From an uncultured Bacteroidota bacterium (GTDB taxonomy: Bacteria; Bacteroidota; Bacteroidia; Chitinophagales; Chitinophagaceae): a DNA stretch of 23,423 nt. How positions within the stretch are numbered: the stretch's first letter is position 1; every line of letters begins with the position of its first letter. The stretch covers positions 1-23,423 of the forward strand of contig CAIWHF010000096.1 in the NCBI GenBank assembly GCA_903912405.1, in the 5' to 3' direction. The position numbers were made by a program, and so were the translations under genes. The notes beneath the pieces were generated by a model. It saw nothing but the letters and a program-made list of their open reading frames with translations, was not told the origin of the DNA and searched no databases. Of the stretch, positions 8,591-15,548 are shown piece by piece.

Positions 8591-9331
8591 ATGAAATCTA
8601 TTATTACCATTACAGTATCTTGTTTGCTTTTAAGCGCTTCAGTTAGTGCACAGTTTACAACACAAGGATATATTGAATTTGAACGCAAAGTAAATGTTCA
8701 TCGTCAATTTGACGATATGCAGCAAGGGCCTTGGATAGAGCGTATGAAATCGCAAATTCCAAAGTTTGTAAGTAGTTATTTCGATTATTATTTTACAAGC
8801 GAAAAAACTATATATAAACCTGGTAGAGAAACAGAAAACCCCATTAAAATGTTTGGAGGCGGGTCGCCAGCTTCAAAAAATAGTGTCCTCACTAATTTTT
8901 TAACTGATTCGGTGATTGCAGAAAAACAAGTGTTTGAACAAGGGTTTTTAGTGCAGGCTCCCATACGAAAAATGAAATGGAAATTGGATTCGGAAGTAAG
9001 AACTATTGCGGGTTATACGTGTAGAAAAGCGCTAGGTATCATTTGCGATTCCGTGTATGTAGTTGCCTTCTATACCGAAGATATTCAAACTACAGGTGGG
9101 CCGGAAATGTTTGCGGGCTTACCGGGTATGATCTTGGAAATAGCAGTGCCTAGATTATATTCTACTTGGGTGGCAACAAAAGTGCAACTGCAAGCACCTA
9201 AAGAAACCGATTTTGTGAAACCACAAAAAGGTAAAAAAGTAAGTCCTGAAGAGTTGCAGAAAACTATTTTTTCGAGCATGAAAGATTGGGGCAATTTTGC
9301 TAGTAGAAACGTGTGGTGGGTTACCATCTAA
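8591..9331 (+). CDS. GLPGLI family secreted protein
   Basis: This is a secreted or periplasmic protein of the GLPGLI family (246 aa), known almost only from Bacteroidota and of unknown biochemical function. The signal peptide ends at about VSA-QF (residues 20-21). The family signature is present as GLPGMI at residues 176-181, after the conserved GYTCRKA and CDSVYVVAFYTEDI stretches; the two cysteines there may form a disulfide. The ATG at 8591 is preferred to a TTG at 8585, because it sits right before a normal Lys-start signal peptide. It lies 6 bases after the outer-membrane receptor-like gene and is surely cotranscribed with it. The context points to a partner role for the barrel protein, which is inference. 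Confidence 0.9.
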   Translation: MKSIITITVSCLLLSASVSAQFTTQGYIEFERKVNVHRQFDDMQQGPWIERMKSQIPKFVSSYFDYYFTSEKTIYKPGRETENPIKMFGGGSPASKNSVLTNFLTDSVIAEKQVFEQGFLVQAPIRKMKWKLDSEVRTIAGYTCRKALGIICDSVYVVAFYTEDIQTTGGPEMFAGLPGMILEIAVPRLYSTWVATKVQLQAPKETDFVKPQKGKKVSPEELQKTIFSSMKDWGNFASRNVWWVTI

Positions 9332-9349
9332 TTCTTTTATATTTACGGT

Positions 9350-10291
9350 ATGAAAAAATACATATTCGCTTTACTAGTACTTCTTGTATCTTATACTGCA
9401 TTGCAGGCCAAAACAGCACCCTTTAAAGAGGAGTTGGTATCGTTAAAAAGGGAAGCGCTTAGCCTCTATGGATCATTATTGCTTCCTAGTACTAATGCTA
9501 CTAACACATTAGCAATCATCATTGCAGGTTCTGGTCCTACCGATAGAAATGGCAATAATATGTATATGGTGAATGACCATTTAAAAAAATTGGCCCAAGC
9601 AATTTCAAAAGAAGGTATTGCCACCTTTCGATATGATAAGCGTAGTATTGGAGAAAGCAAAAGTGATAAAATAAATGAAACGAATCTGCGATTTACCGAC
9701 TATGTTGAAGATGCTAAAGCATGGATAGCCTTTTTTAGAAAAGACAAACGCTTTACTAAAATTGTAATCATTGGTCATAGCGAAGGAGCTACCATAGGTG
9801 CCTTAGCCAGTATAGAAGCCGATGCTTATGTGTCTATAGCAGGGCCAGGAAGAAAAGCCGATGAGATACTTAAAGAACAATTAAAAGCTTACCCAAATTT
9901 ATACGGATCGGCAGAGAAAATTATGGATAGTCTAAATCAGGATTATGATGTAAAACAAGTACCTGGTGCCTTAATGAGTTTATTCCGACCAAGTGTGCAA
10001 CCTTATATTAAATCATGGTTTAAAATCAGTCCTATTGCAGCAGTGCAAGCCTTGAGCATTCCCATTTTGATACTTCAAGGTAGCAGCGATTTGCAAGTAG
10101 GTGTGAAAGATGCTGAATTATTAGCAGCAGCTTATAAAAATGCACGTTTAACTGTGATCCCTAACATGAATCATATTTTCGTAGCAATTAATGGCGATGA
10201 GCAAGCTAATAAAGATAGTTATAGCAATGCTAGTTTGCCCATCTCCTCTTCCTTGTCCACTGCCATTGTTCAATTTTTAAAAGCTCTTTAA
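9350..10291 (+). CDS. Exported alpha/beta hydrolase (serine hydrolase)
   Basis: This is an alpha/beta hydrolase of 313 aa with a signal peptide (MKKYIFALL to about A20). The nucleophile elbow GHSEG places Ser144; Asp247 (in LQGSSDLQV) and His275 (in NMNHIF) complete the triad. AGSGPTDRNGNN near residues 59-70 forms the likely oxyanion region, a motif seen in exported S9/S33-like hydrolases of Bacteroidota. The substrate is not known; esterase and peptidase are both possible. The gene starts 18 bases after the GLPGLI stop and 4 bases separate it from the Nif3 gene, so it belongs to the same transcription unit. Whether it processes something handled by the outer-membrane protein is only suggested by position. 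Confidence 0.85.
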   Translation: MKKYIFALLVLLVSYTALQAKTAPFKEELVSLKREALSLYGSLLLPSTNATNTLAIIIAGSGPTDRNGNNMYMVNDHLKKLAQAISKEGIATFRYDKRSIGESKSDKINETNLRFTDYVEDAKAWIAFFRKDKRFTKIVIIGHSEGATIGALASIEADAYVSIAGPGRKADEILKEQLKAYPNLYGSAEKIMDSLNQDYDVKQVPGALMSLFRPSVQPYIKSWFKISPIAAVQALSIPILILQGSSDLQVGVKDAELLAAAYKNARLTVIPNMNHIFVAINGDEQANKDSYSNASLPISSSLSTAIVQFLKAL

Positions 10292-10295
10292 TGCC

Positions 10296-11399
10296 ATGTA
10301 TACGGTTAAAACAATTACGCAAGCTTTAGAGCAAAAAGCGCCCTTAGCTTGGCAAGAAAGTTATGATAATAGTGGTCTGCAGGTAGGCGATCCCAATATG
10401 CAAGTAAAGGGTGTATTGCTTTGCTTGGATATTACAGAAGCGGTTTTAGAAGAAGCTCTTGCCAAAAAGTGTAACCTGATAATTGCCCATCATCCTTTAT
10501 TATTCTCTGGATTAAAGAACATTACAGGAAGTACGTATGTGGAGCGCATAGTCATGAAGGCATTGCAACATCACATTGCCCTTTATGCTGCACATACTAA
10601 TATGGATAATTGGAAAGGTGGTGTGAACGCAAAAATTGCTGAGAAATTAATATTAACAGATACCCATATATTGGCTCCTACCAGCAATGATTTGAATCTT
10701 TTGTATTATTATGCACCAGCTAGCCTGGTGCCGCAAATAGAACAAGCGCTATTTGAAGCAGGTGCTGGACAAGTAGGTAATTATTTTAATTGCTCCTTTC
10801 AAGTAGAAGGTTTGGGCGCTTTTCAAGGAAATGAGGATAGCTCACCCTTGATCGGTGCAGCAGGTGGACCAAGAGAGCAAGTAGCAGAAACCAGGATTGA
10901 GGTTTTGGTGCCCAACCATGCCTTAAGTAAGGTGCTTGCGGCTTTAAGAGCGGCCCATGAATACGAAGAGATAGCTTATGGCATTACCCCTTTGAAAAAT
11001 AAAAATCAAGATTTGGGCGCTGGCATGATTGGCTCCTTAGAGCAGCCTATATCCGAAAGTGCTTTTTTAAGTTACTTAAAGCAGGCGCTTCCAACAGCAT
11101 GTATAAAACATACCGAATTATTAGGTCGTCCTATTCAGCGCGTTGCCGTTTGTGGCGGATCGGGAAGTTTCTTATTGAAGGATGCTATTCAGGCAAAAGC
11201 GGATGTTTTTATCACATCAGATTTTAAATATCATCAGTTTTTTGATGCTGATAAACAGTTAGTTATAGCAGATATAGGGCATTATGAGAGTGAACAGTTT
11301 ACGGTTGAAATATTTTACTCAATTCTTAACGAAAAATTCCCTAATTTTGCCATTCTTTATTCCGAAAGGAATACAAATCCAGTAAATTATTTTATATAA
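10296..11399 (+). CDS. Nif3-like dinuclear metal centre hexameric protein (YqfO/YbgI family)
   Basis: This is a cytoplasmic Nif3/DUF34 family protein (367 aa) of the long type, with a CutA-like domain inserted between the two halves of the Nif3 fold. It begins with the family stretch WQESYDNSGLQVGD. The metal ligands expected from YbgI structures are all present: His65 and His66 (IAHHP), Asp104 (AAHTNMD), and His329 with Glu333 (GHYESE). The insert covers about residues 130-245. Proposed roles range from GTP cyclohydrolase-like chemistry to metal insertion or damage control; none is settled. The start ATG at 10296 follows the hydrolase stop by 4 bases, and a C4-type zinc-ribbon gene follows after one base, a pairing conserved across many phyla. 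Confidence 0.93.
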   Translation: MYTVKTITQALEQKAPLAWQESYDNSGLQVGDPNMQVKGVLLCLDITEAVLEEALAKKCNLIIAHHPLLFSGLKNITGSTYVERIVMKALQHHIALYAAHTNMDNWKGGVNAKIAEKLILTDTHILAPTSNDLNLLYYYAPASLVPQIEQALFEAGAGQVGNYFNCSFQVEGLGAFQGNEDSSPLIGAAGGPREQVAETRIEVLVPNHALSKVLAALRAAHEYEEIAYGITPLKNKNQDLGAGMIGSLEQPISESAFLSYLKQALPTACIKHTELLGRPIQRVAVCGGSGSFLLKDAIQAKADVFITSDFKYHQFFDADKQLVIADIGHYESEQFTVEIFYSILNEKFPNFAILYSERNTNPVNYFI

Positions 11400-11400
11400 T

Positions 11401-12156
11401 ATGGCTACCGTAAAAGACTTTTCAATTGAAGAAAAACTAGTTGCAGTTTTAACCCTTCAAAAAATTGATTCAAAGATTGATGATATTAAAACCTTACAAG
11501 GCGAATTGCCGATGGAGGTGCGCGATTTGGAAGATGAAATCCAAGGCTTACAAACTCGTATTAACAATATCGACCTTGAAATAGATACTATTAATTCGGT
11601 TATTGCAGAGCGAACTGCAGGTGAAAAAGAGGCGAAAGCCATGATCAAGAAATACGAAAAACAACAAGAAAACGTAAAGAATAGCCGTGAGTTTGAAGCG
11701 ATCAATAAAGAAATTGAGATGCAAGAATTAGAAGTGAAACTTTGCGAAAAGAGAATTAAAGATGCTACGTTTGAATTGCGTGATTTCCAAAATCAACGAT
11801 TGAAAACAGAAGAAAAAATGGCTATCGTTCAAGAAGCTTTAGATGTAAAACAAGTAGAGCTTTCTAAAATTATTGCTAGCACTGAAAAAGAAGAAAAAGT
11901 ATTGGTTGCAAAATCTACAGAAGCTAAAGCTCATGTTGATGAGCGCTTATTAGCTGCTTATGATCGTATCCGTACTAATTATAAAAACGGTATTGCTGTT
12001 GCATCTGTTTCTAGAGAATCTTGTGGTGGTTGCTTCAATGTAGTGCCTCCTCAGCGTCAATCAGAAATCCGTCAACGTAAAAAAATTATTACTTGCGAAC
12101 ATTGCGGTCGCGTTTTAGTAGATACCGACTTATTTGAAGCTACTAAAATCAACTAA
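11401..12156 (+). CDS. C4-type zinc ribbon coiled-coil protein (CdsZ family)
   Basis: This is a 251-aa protein with a long charged coiled coil (about residues 15-185) followed by a zinc ribbon with two CxxC pairs, C208/C211 and C232/C235. This architecture defines the CdsZ-type family (zf-RING_7). Chlamydia CdsZ has been described as a chaperone-like factor for secretion ATPases; in free-living bacteria the role is unknown. It starts one base after the Nif3 stop. The conserved linkage suggests that the two act in the same process, which is inference. It is the last gene before the shared terminator at 12168-12202. Confidence 0.9.
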   Translation: MATVKDFSIEEKLVAVLTLQKIDSKIDDIKTLQGELPMEVRDLEDEIQGLQTRINNIDLEIDTINSVIAERTAGEKEAKAMIKKYEKQQENVKNSREFEAINKEIEMQELEVKLCEKRIKDATFELRDFQNQRLKTEEKMAIVQEALDVKQVELSKIIASTEKEEKVLVAKSTEAKAHVDERLLAAYDRIRTNYKNGIAVASVSRESCGGCFNVVPPQRQSEIRQRKKIITCEHCGRVLVDTDLFEATKIN

Positions 12157-12167
12157 TTATTAGTTAT

Positions 12168-12202
12168 AAAAAAACAGCAAGCGTTATGCTTGCTGTTTTT
12201 TT
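12168..12202. terminator. Bidirectional terminator shared by the zinc-ribbon gene and arsC
   Basis: A 15-bp perfect stem, AAAAAAACAGCAAGC (12168-12182) with GCTTGCTGTTTTTTT (12188-12202), has a 5-base loop and A/T flanks on both sides, so it can end transcripts from either strand. On the minus strand the outer arm encodes the last residues of ArsC (KKQQA), and the arsC stop lies in the loop region. Confidence 0.9.
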
Positions 12203-12612
12203 ATGTACTGTGCTGTAAAATCTTTACAATAAGCTTTTATAAGCTTTCTTACCGATCTAAACGATTCCATGATTACTTCCTCCGTTCCGCTTGCTTTTGC
12301 TGGATCGGGAAAGTTGTAATGTAATTTTACGGCAGTAGTAGGGAAATAGGGGCATCTTTCTTTGGCATTATCACAAACGGTTATGACATAATCAAAAGGA
12401 ATGGAATAATATTCCGAAATATTATTGGAAGTATGGGTGCTAATGTCAATACCATCTTCTTGCATAATAGCTATGGCTCTAGGATTGACACCATGTGTTT
12501 CTACTCCAGCGCTATAAACAATGGCATCTGAAGCGCAAAAGTGCTTTAAATAACCTTCTGCCATCTGACTTCTACAACTATTACCGGTGCATAATACTAA
12601 AATGTGCTTCAT
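12184..12612 (-). CDS. arsC: Arsenate reductase, thioredoxin-coupled low-molecular-weight phosphatase type
   Basis: This enzyme (142 aa) reduces arsenate to arsenite in the cytoplasm so that Acr3 can export it. It is of the low-molecular-weight tyrosine phosphatase type. The phosphate loop C8-TGNSC-R14-S opens the protein, and Cys80 and Cys87 (VCDNAKERC) have the spacing of the disulfide-relay cysteines in the Staphylococcus plasmid pI258 enzyme. The open frame extends upstream to 12669, but the extra 19 residues overlap acr3 and have no counterpart in the family, so the ATG at 12612 is chosen, leaving 7 bases after the acr3 stop. It is the last gene of the operon. Its final codons form one arm of the terminator hairpin. 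Confidence 0.94.
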   Translation of the reverse strand: MKHILVLCTGNSCRSQMAEGYLKHFCASDAIVYSAGVETHGVNPRAIAIMQEDGIDISTHTSNNISEYYSIPFDYVITVCDNAKERCPYFPTTAVKLHYNFPDPAKASGTEEVIMESFRSVRKLIKAYCKDFTAQYIKKQQA

Positions 12613-12619
12613 GGTTTTT

Positions 12620-13669
12620 TTATTTAAGTGAAGGAGAATAAAGTTTCTTTTTAAAATAAAAGGCCACATTTACTAGCATAATGAGGGCGGGCACTTCTAC
12701 CAAAGGTCCTATAACACCCGCAAAAGCTTGACCGCTATTAATGCCAAAGACGCCAATAGCCACAGCAATAGCCAACTCAAAATTATTACCAGCTGCTGTA
12801 AATGCAATAGCAGTATTTGTTGCATAATCGGCACCTAATCGTTTGCCAATAATGAAACTGCCTATAAACATAATGGCAAAATAAATAACTAAGGGTAATG
12901 CAATGAGCAATACGTCAAAAGGTATACGCACAATTAATTGTCCTTTTAAGGTAAACATAATTACGATGGTAAATAATAAAGCAATAAGCGTTAAAGGGCT
13001 TACGCTAGGTACGAATTGCGTTGAAAACCAGGTGCTTCCTTTTAGTTGTATTAATAGCCATCGGGAACTAATGCCTAGTACAAAGGGAATGCCTAAATAA
13101 ATACCTACAGATTTTGCAATATCCGCAATAGAAATATCCAACGTGCTCCCTTGATAGCCAAAATACGGAGGTAATACTGAGATAAACAGATAGGCGTAGA
13201 AACTGTATAAAACTACTTGTAAAACTGCATTGGCAGCTACTAATCCAGCACCATAGGCATTATTGCCATTCGCCAAATCTATCCATACCACTACCATAGC
13301 GATGCAGGGTGCAAGGCCTACCAAGATTAAGCCTTGCATATATTCGGGGTGATGGGGCAATAGCCATAAGGCTAAGCCAAACATTAATAAGGGGCCTACT
13401 ACGAGTGTGAGAAAAAGAGAATAACCTAATAGTTTCCAATTGCTAAAAATCTGTTTGAGTTCTCCTAATTTTACTTTCGTAAAAGGTGGATACATCATGA
13501 CAATCAAACCAATAGCGATGGGCAAATTGGTGCTGCCCTTAGAAAATTGATTTATAAAATCAGCAGTACGAGGTATAAAATAACCTAGGGCAATGCCAAA
13601 AAGCATAGCGCTAAATATCCATAAGGTTAAATAGCGATCTAAAAAGGAGAGTTGTTTTCTTTGTTCCAT
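12620..13669 (-). CDS. acr3: ACR3-family arsenite efflux transporter
   Basis: This is an arsenite/proton antiporter of the ACR3 type (349 aa) with about ten hydrophobic helices. The N-terminus LSFLDRYLTLWIF is characteristic. The conserved cysteine that binds arsenite is Cys122 in GLAPCIAMVVVWIDLA; many homologues have Arg just before this Cys, here Pro. The C-terminal stretch with NSGQAFAGVIGPLVEVP is also typical. It lies 10 bases after the DUF6428 gene and 7 bases before arsC. The operon has no arsA ATPase, as expected for ACR3, which works on the proton gradient alone. Confidence 0.95.
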   Translation of the reverse strand: MEQRKQLSFLDRYLTLWIFSAMLFGIALGYFIPRTADFINQFSKGSTNLPIAIGLIVMMYPPFTKVKLGELKQIFSNWKLLGYSLFLTLVVGPLLMFGLALWLLPHHPEYMQGLILVGLAPCIAMVVVWIDLANGNNAYGAGLVAANAVLQVVLYSFYAYLFISVLPPYFGYQGSTLDISIADIAKSVGIYLGIPFVLGISSRWLLIQLKGSTWFSTQFVPSVSPLTLIALLFTIVIMFTLKGQLIVRIPFDVLLIALPLVIYFAIMFIGSFIIGKRLGADYATNTAIAFTAAGNNFELAIAVAIGVFGINSGQAFAGVIGPLVEVPALIMLVNVAFYFKKKLYSPSLK

Positions 13670-13679
13670 ATGTTAGTTT

Positions 13680-14153
13680 TTAACAGCAACCACTTCCCGG
13701 TTCGCATACTTTGTTTATTACGGGTAAGTCGCTAAGGCTTTTTTTAATTTTTAGATTTGGAATGCCGCATTGATCCGGTGCAAGGCAATTGGTTTGTGTA
13801 GCCAATAGTATAAAGGCCTCACCATTATATCCAAGTGCGTATTTATTGATGCTTTGATCTTGATATTCTATTTCGATTTCTAAATTGTTTAAGTCAAACA
13901 GTTTATTGGATTGCTGAATGATACCAATCAATTTATCGGCTTGTAATCGATGGGCAGTATCATCGGCTACCCATAGTTGCATGCTTGCTTTTCGTTCTTT
14001 ACGAATTGTTTGACCGCAGTCTATATAATTTTTTTCAATGCTTCCTACTTCGGTTACATGAAAATGCAAAGGAACACGTTCCTGATTGGGCAACATAAAT
14101 ACTACTTCTTTACAAGTAGTTAAGTGTGTTATAAATTGTTGGATAGTCACCAT
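13680..14153 (-). CDS. DUF6428 family protein of arsenic operons
   Basis: This small cytoplasmic protein (157 aa) resembles the DUF6428 family, which is often found in arsenic operons of Bacteroidota and has no proven function. Visible features are a PLHFHVTEVG stretch (His30, His32) and a cysteine-rich C-terminal third with C123, C129, C150, C156 and C157; the last residues are CEPGSGCC. Such a cluster could bind As(III) or another thiophilic metal, which is inference. The ATG at 14151-14153 overlaps the arsR stop as TAATG, so translation is coupled. An ATG three codons further upstream is also in frame. The family name is from memory of the motif and should be confirmed by profile search. 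Confidence 0.75.
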   Translation of the reverse strand: MVTIQQFITHLTTCKEVVFMLPNQERVPLHFHVTEVGSIEKNYIDCGQTIRKERKASMQLWVADDTAHRLQADKLIGIIQQSNKLFDLNNLEIEIEYQDQSINKYALGYNGEAFILLATQTNCLAPDQCGIPNLKIKKSLSDLPVINKVCEPGSGCC

Positions 14154-14488
14154 TAGCAACATGTTTTATTTGGTGAATTAAATTTTGTATTCATAAATTG
14201 AAGTAAAAGCACTTGTGCTTTTTCCCATTCTTTCTCGTTAATGCAATAGCAGGTGCTTGCGCCACTAATAGTACCTTTTAGCAGACCAGCATCTTTAAGT
14301 ACTTTTAAATGCTGTGAAATAGTAGCTTGCGATAAGGACAATGCATCGACAATAGAGCCACAAATGCAGCTTTTTTGTTTGCTTATAAATTGGAGTATGG
14401 CAATGCGTGCCGGGTGGGCGAGTGCATGTGTTAACGCAGCTAATTCAAGCTGCTTTTTGTTGTAATTATGTAGTTTAGTGGTTCCCAT
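14153..14488 (-). CDS. arsR: ArsR-family winged-helix repressor
   Basis: This is a 111-aa ArsR/SmtB-type repressor that senses As(III) and controls the operon. A winged helix-turn-helix spans about residues 15-85, with the recognition helix around SLSQATISQHLKVL (51-64). The metal-site motif at the start of the DNA-binding helix is Cys41-Ile-Cys43, comparable to the CVC of classical arsenic sensors. Additional pairs are present at Cys80/Cys82 and at the very C-terminus (Cys110/Cys111), which is unusual. The inverted repeat covering its own promoter 4-25 bases upstream of the ATG is the likely operator. It is the first gene of the operon, and its stop overlaps the next start. Confidence 0.93.
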   Translation of the reverse strand: MGTTKLHNYNKKQLELAALTHALAHPARIAILQFISKQKSCICGSIVDALSLSQATISQHLKVLKDAGLLKGTISGASTCYCINEKEWEKAQVLLLQFMNTKFNSPNKTCC

Positions 14489-14491
14489 CTA

Positions 14492-14513
14492 TTCATCGCA
14501 ATATTACGATGAA
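14492..14513. promoter_or_regulatory. Probable ArsR operator (inverted repeat)
   Basis: A perfect 7-bp inverted repeat, TTCATCG (14492-14498) and CGATGAA (14507-14513), flanks the 8 bases CAATATTA. It lies 4 bases upstream of the arsR ATG. Its centre is the -7 promoter element read on the minus strand, so binding would block polymerase directly. Assignment to ArsR rests on position and symmetry. Confidence 0.7.
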
Positions 14514-14529
14514 ATAATTACTTTCCCAA
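14499..14529 (-). promoter_or_regulatory. Promoter of the ars operon
   Basis: On the minus strand TTG (complement of 14527-14529) is followed after 20 bases by TAATATTG (complement of 14499-14506), one base off TAnnTTTG. The -7 box ends 10 bases before the ATG, so the transcript would be nearly leaderless. Confidence 0.6.
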
Positions 14530-14571
14530 CTTATTAATTTTTTATAATTTAGAGTTTAAACCACATTAATA

Positions 14572-14982
14572 ATGAGAAGCAAAATAATTAATATATTATC
14601 GGTACTAGTAGGTGTATTAATAGGGGCCATCGTCAATATGGCCATTTTAATGATGAGTAGTGCTGTCATTGCGCCACCAAAAGGAGTAGATATGACTACC
14701 GATGCAGGGATCAATGCAGCGATGCCTTTATTAGAGCCTAAACATTTCCTGATGCCTTTTTTAGCGCATGCCATCGGAACATTTGTGGCGGTTTATTTGG
14801 CCACTCGTTTTTCAAAAACAAAAGCTATCCGTATTCCGATTATTATTGCAAGTATCTATTTAATAGGTGGTATTATGGAAGTAATGAATTTGAATGCCCC
14901 ACTTTGGTTCAATGTTATAGATTTGCTTGGCGCCTATTTTCCAATGGCTTTTATAGCGTTTAAATGGGGAAAGCGAGATTAG
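14572..14982 (+). CDS. Small four-helix membrane protein of unknown function
   Basis: I do not recognise a characterised family. The product (136 aa) has four hydrophobic segments, at about 8-30, 60-80, 86-105 and 112-130, with short charged loops and a Lys/Arg-rich end, so it is an inner-membrane protein. The first loop contains APPKGVDMTTDAG, and acidic residues near the membrane (Glu55, Glu101) are visible. Similar uncharacterised proteins occur in Bacteroidota. The gene is divergent from arsR with an 83-base gap, and a TAATTTAG box upstream is a weak promoter candidate. It ends tail to tail with the next gene, the two stop codons overlapping. A link to arsenic resistance is possible by position only. 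Confidence 0.7.
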   Translation: MRSKIINILSVLVGVLIGAIVNMAILMMSSAVIAPPKGVDMTTDAGINAAMPLLEPKHFLMPFLAHAIGTFVAVYLATRFSKTKAIRIPIIIASIYLIGGIMEVMNLNAPLWFNVIDLLGAYFPMAFIAFKWGKRD

Positions 14983-15314
14983 GAATACACCTTCCCTTTT
15001 TCTTCTAATAGCACATATGCCTCTGCCCATGTAGGAATAGAATCCGCTTCGAATCCGTATGTGCGACCTGTTGCAATTTTATGAAATGCTTTCATAGCCT
15101 TTCGATGCACACCAGATTGCAAAAAGCACAACATGTCTTCGCGCGATGCCCAAGCTGTTAGTGTGCATTGATAGCCTTTTATGCGTTTTACTTCACAAAA
15201 AGTATTTCCTTTAGCTTTTCGGGCTTGTTCAAACGATGGAATGGCCAATCGCCAAAATTGAAAATAACTGATGATGCCTTTTGGTTTCAGGCCTGTGATA
15301 GAGATGTAGCTCAT
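14979..15314 (-). CDS. Probable dimeric alpha+beta barrel protein (monooxygenase-like)
   Basis: The product (111 aa) is soluble and looks like the dimeric alpha+beta barrel fold of antibiotic-biosynthesis-monooxygenase-type and spheroidene-monooxygenase-like proteins. It begins with a beta strand, followed by a helix with aromatic residues (FQFWRLAIPSFEQARKAKG). A second strand then leads into the typical LTAWASREDMLCFLQSGVHRKAM stretch. The resemblance is to the pattern only, and no catalytic residue can be named; many members bind small molecules or haem, others have no known activity. The start is the ATG at 15314. Its stop codon overlaps that of the convergent membrane protein gene. A weak TAGCTTTA box upstream could be its promoter. 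Confidence 0.65.
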   Translation of the reverse strand: MSYISITGLKPKGIISYFQFWRLAIPSFEQARKAKGNTFCEVKRIKGYQCTLTAWASREDMLCFLQSGVHRKAMKAFHKIATGRTYGFEADSIPTWAEAYVLLEEKGKVYS

Positions 15315-15359
15315 ATTATCATTAAAAAAGTAAAGCTATTTAATCTAAATCAATAAACT

Positions 15360-15391
15360 AAAAAACCCGACATTTCTATGTCGGGTTTTTT
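15360..15391 (-). terminator. Terminator of tRNA-Asn
   Basis: A 13-bp perfect stem, AAAAAACCCGACA (15360-15372) and TGTCGGGTTTTTT (15379-15391), has a 6-base loop and begins 3 bases after the encoded CCA on the minus strand. It separates the tRNA from the downstream minus-strand gene starting at 15314. Confidence 0.9.
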
Positions 15392-15393
15392 AT

Positions 15394-15470
15394 TGGCTCC
15401 CCCTTCAGGACTTGAACCTGAGACCCCATGATTAACAGTCATGTGCTCTAACCAACTGAGCTAAGGAGGA
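15394..15470 (-). tRNA. tRNA-Asn (anticodon GTT), CCA encoded
   Basis: Read on the minus strand, the acceptor arms TCCTCCT and AGGGGGA pair over 7 bp with one T-G pair. The D arm (GCTC...GAGC), the anticodon loop CTGTTAA within the stem CATGA/TCATG, and the T arm TCAGG-TTCAAGT-CCTGA are all standard. The anticodon GTT gives asparagine. The discriminator G is followed by CCA at 15394-15396. Confidence 0.97.
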
Positions 15471-15500
15471 ATCTAATTGCTTGTTTCAGAATTAGGACTG

Positions 15501-15531
15501 CAAAGATAGGCACGATTTTTTTTATAGCAAA
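15501..15531 (-). promoter_or_regulatory. Promoter of tRNA-Asn, perfect Bacteroidota consensus
   Basis: On the minus strand TTTG (complement of 15528-15531) and TATCTTTG (complement of 15501-15508) are 19 bases apart, an exact match to the Bacteroidota sigma-70 consensus. It lies 30 bases upstream of the mature tRNA 5' end. Confidence 0.88.
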
Positions 15532-15548
15532 TATTTTAGCCTCTTTTT

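Noticed and set aside
12613..12669. N-terminal extension of arsC by 19 codons
   Set aside because: It overlaps the end of acr3, and the arsenate reductase family starts directly before the phosphate loop.
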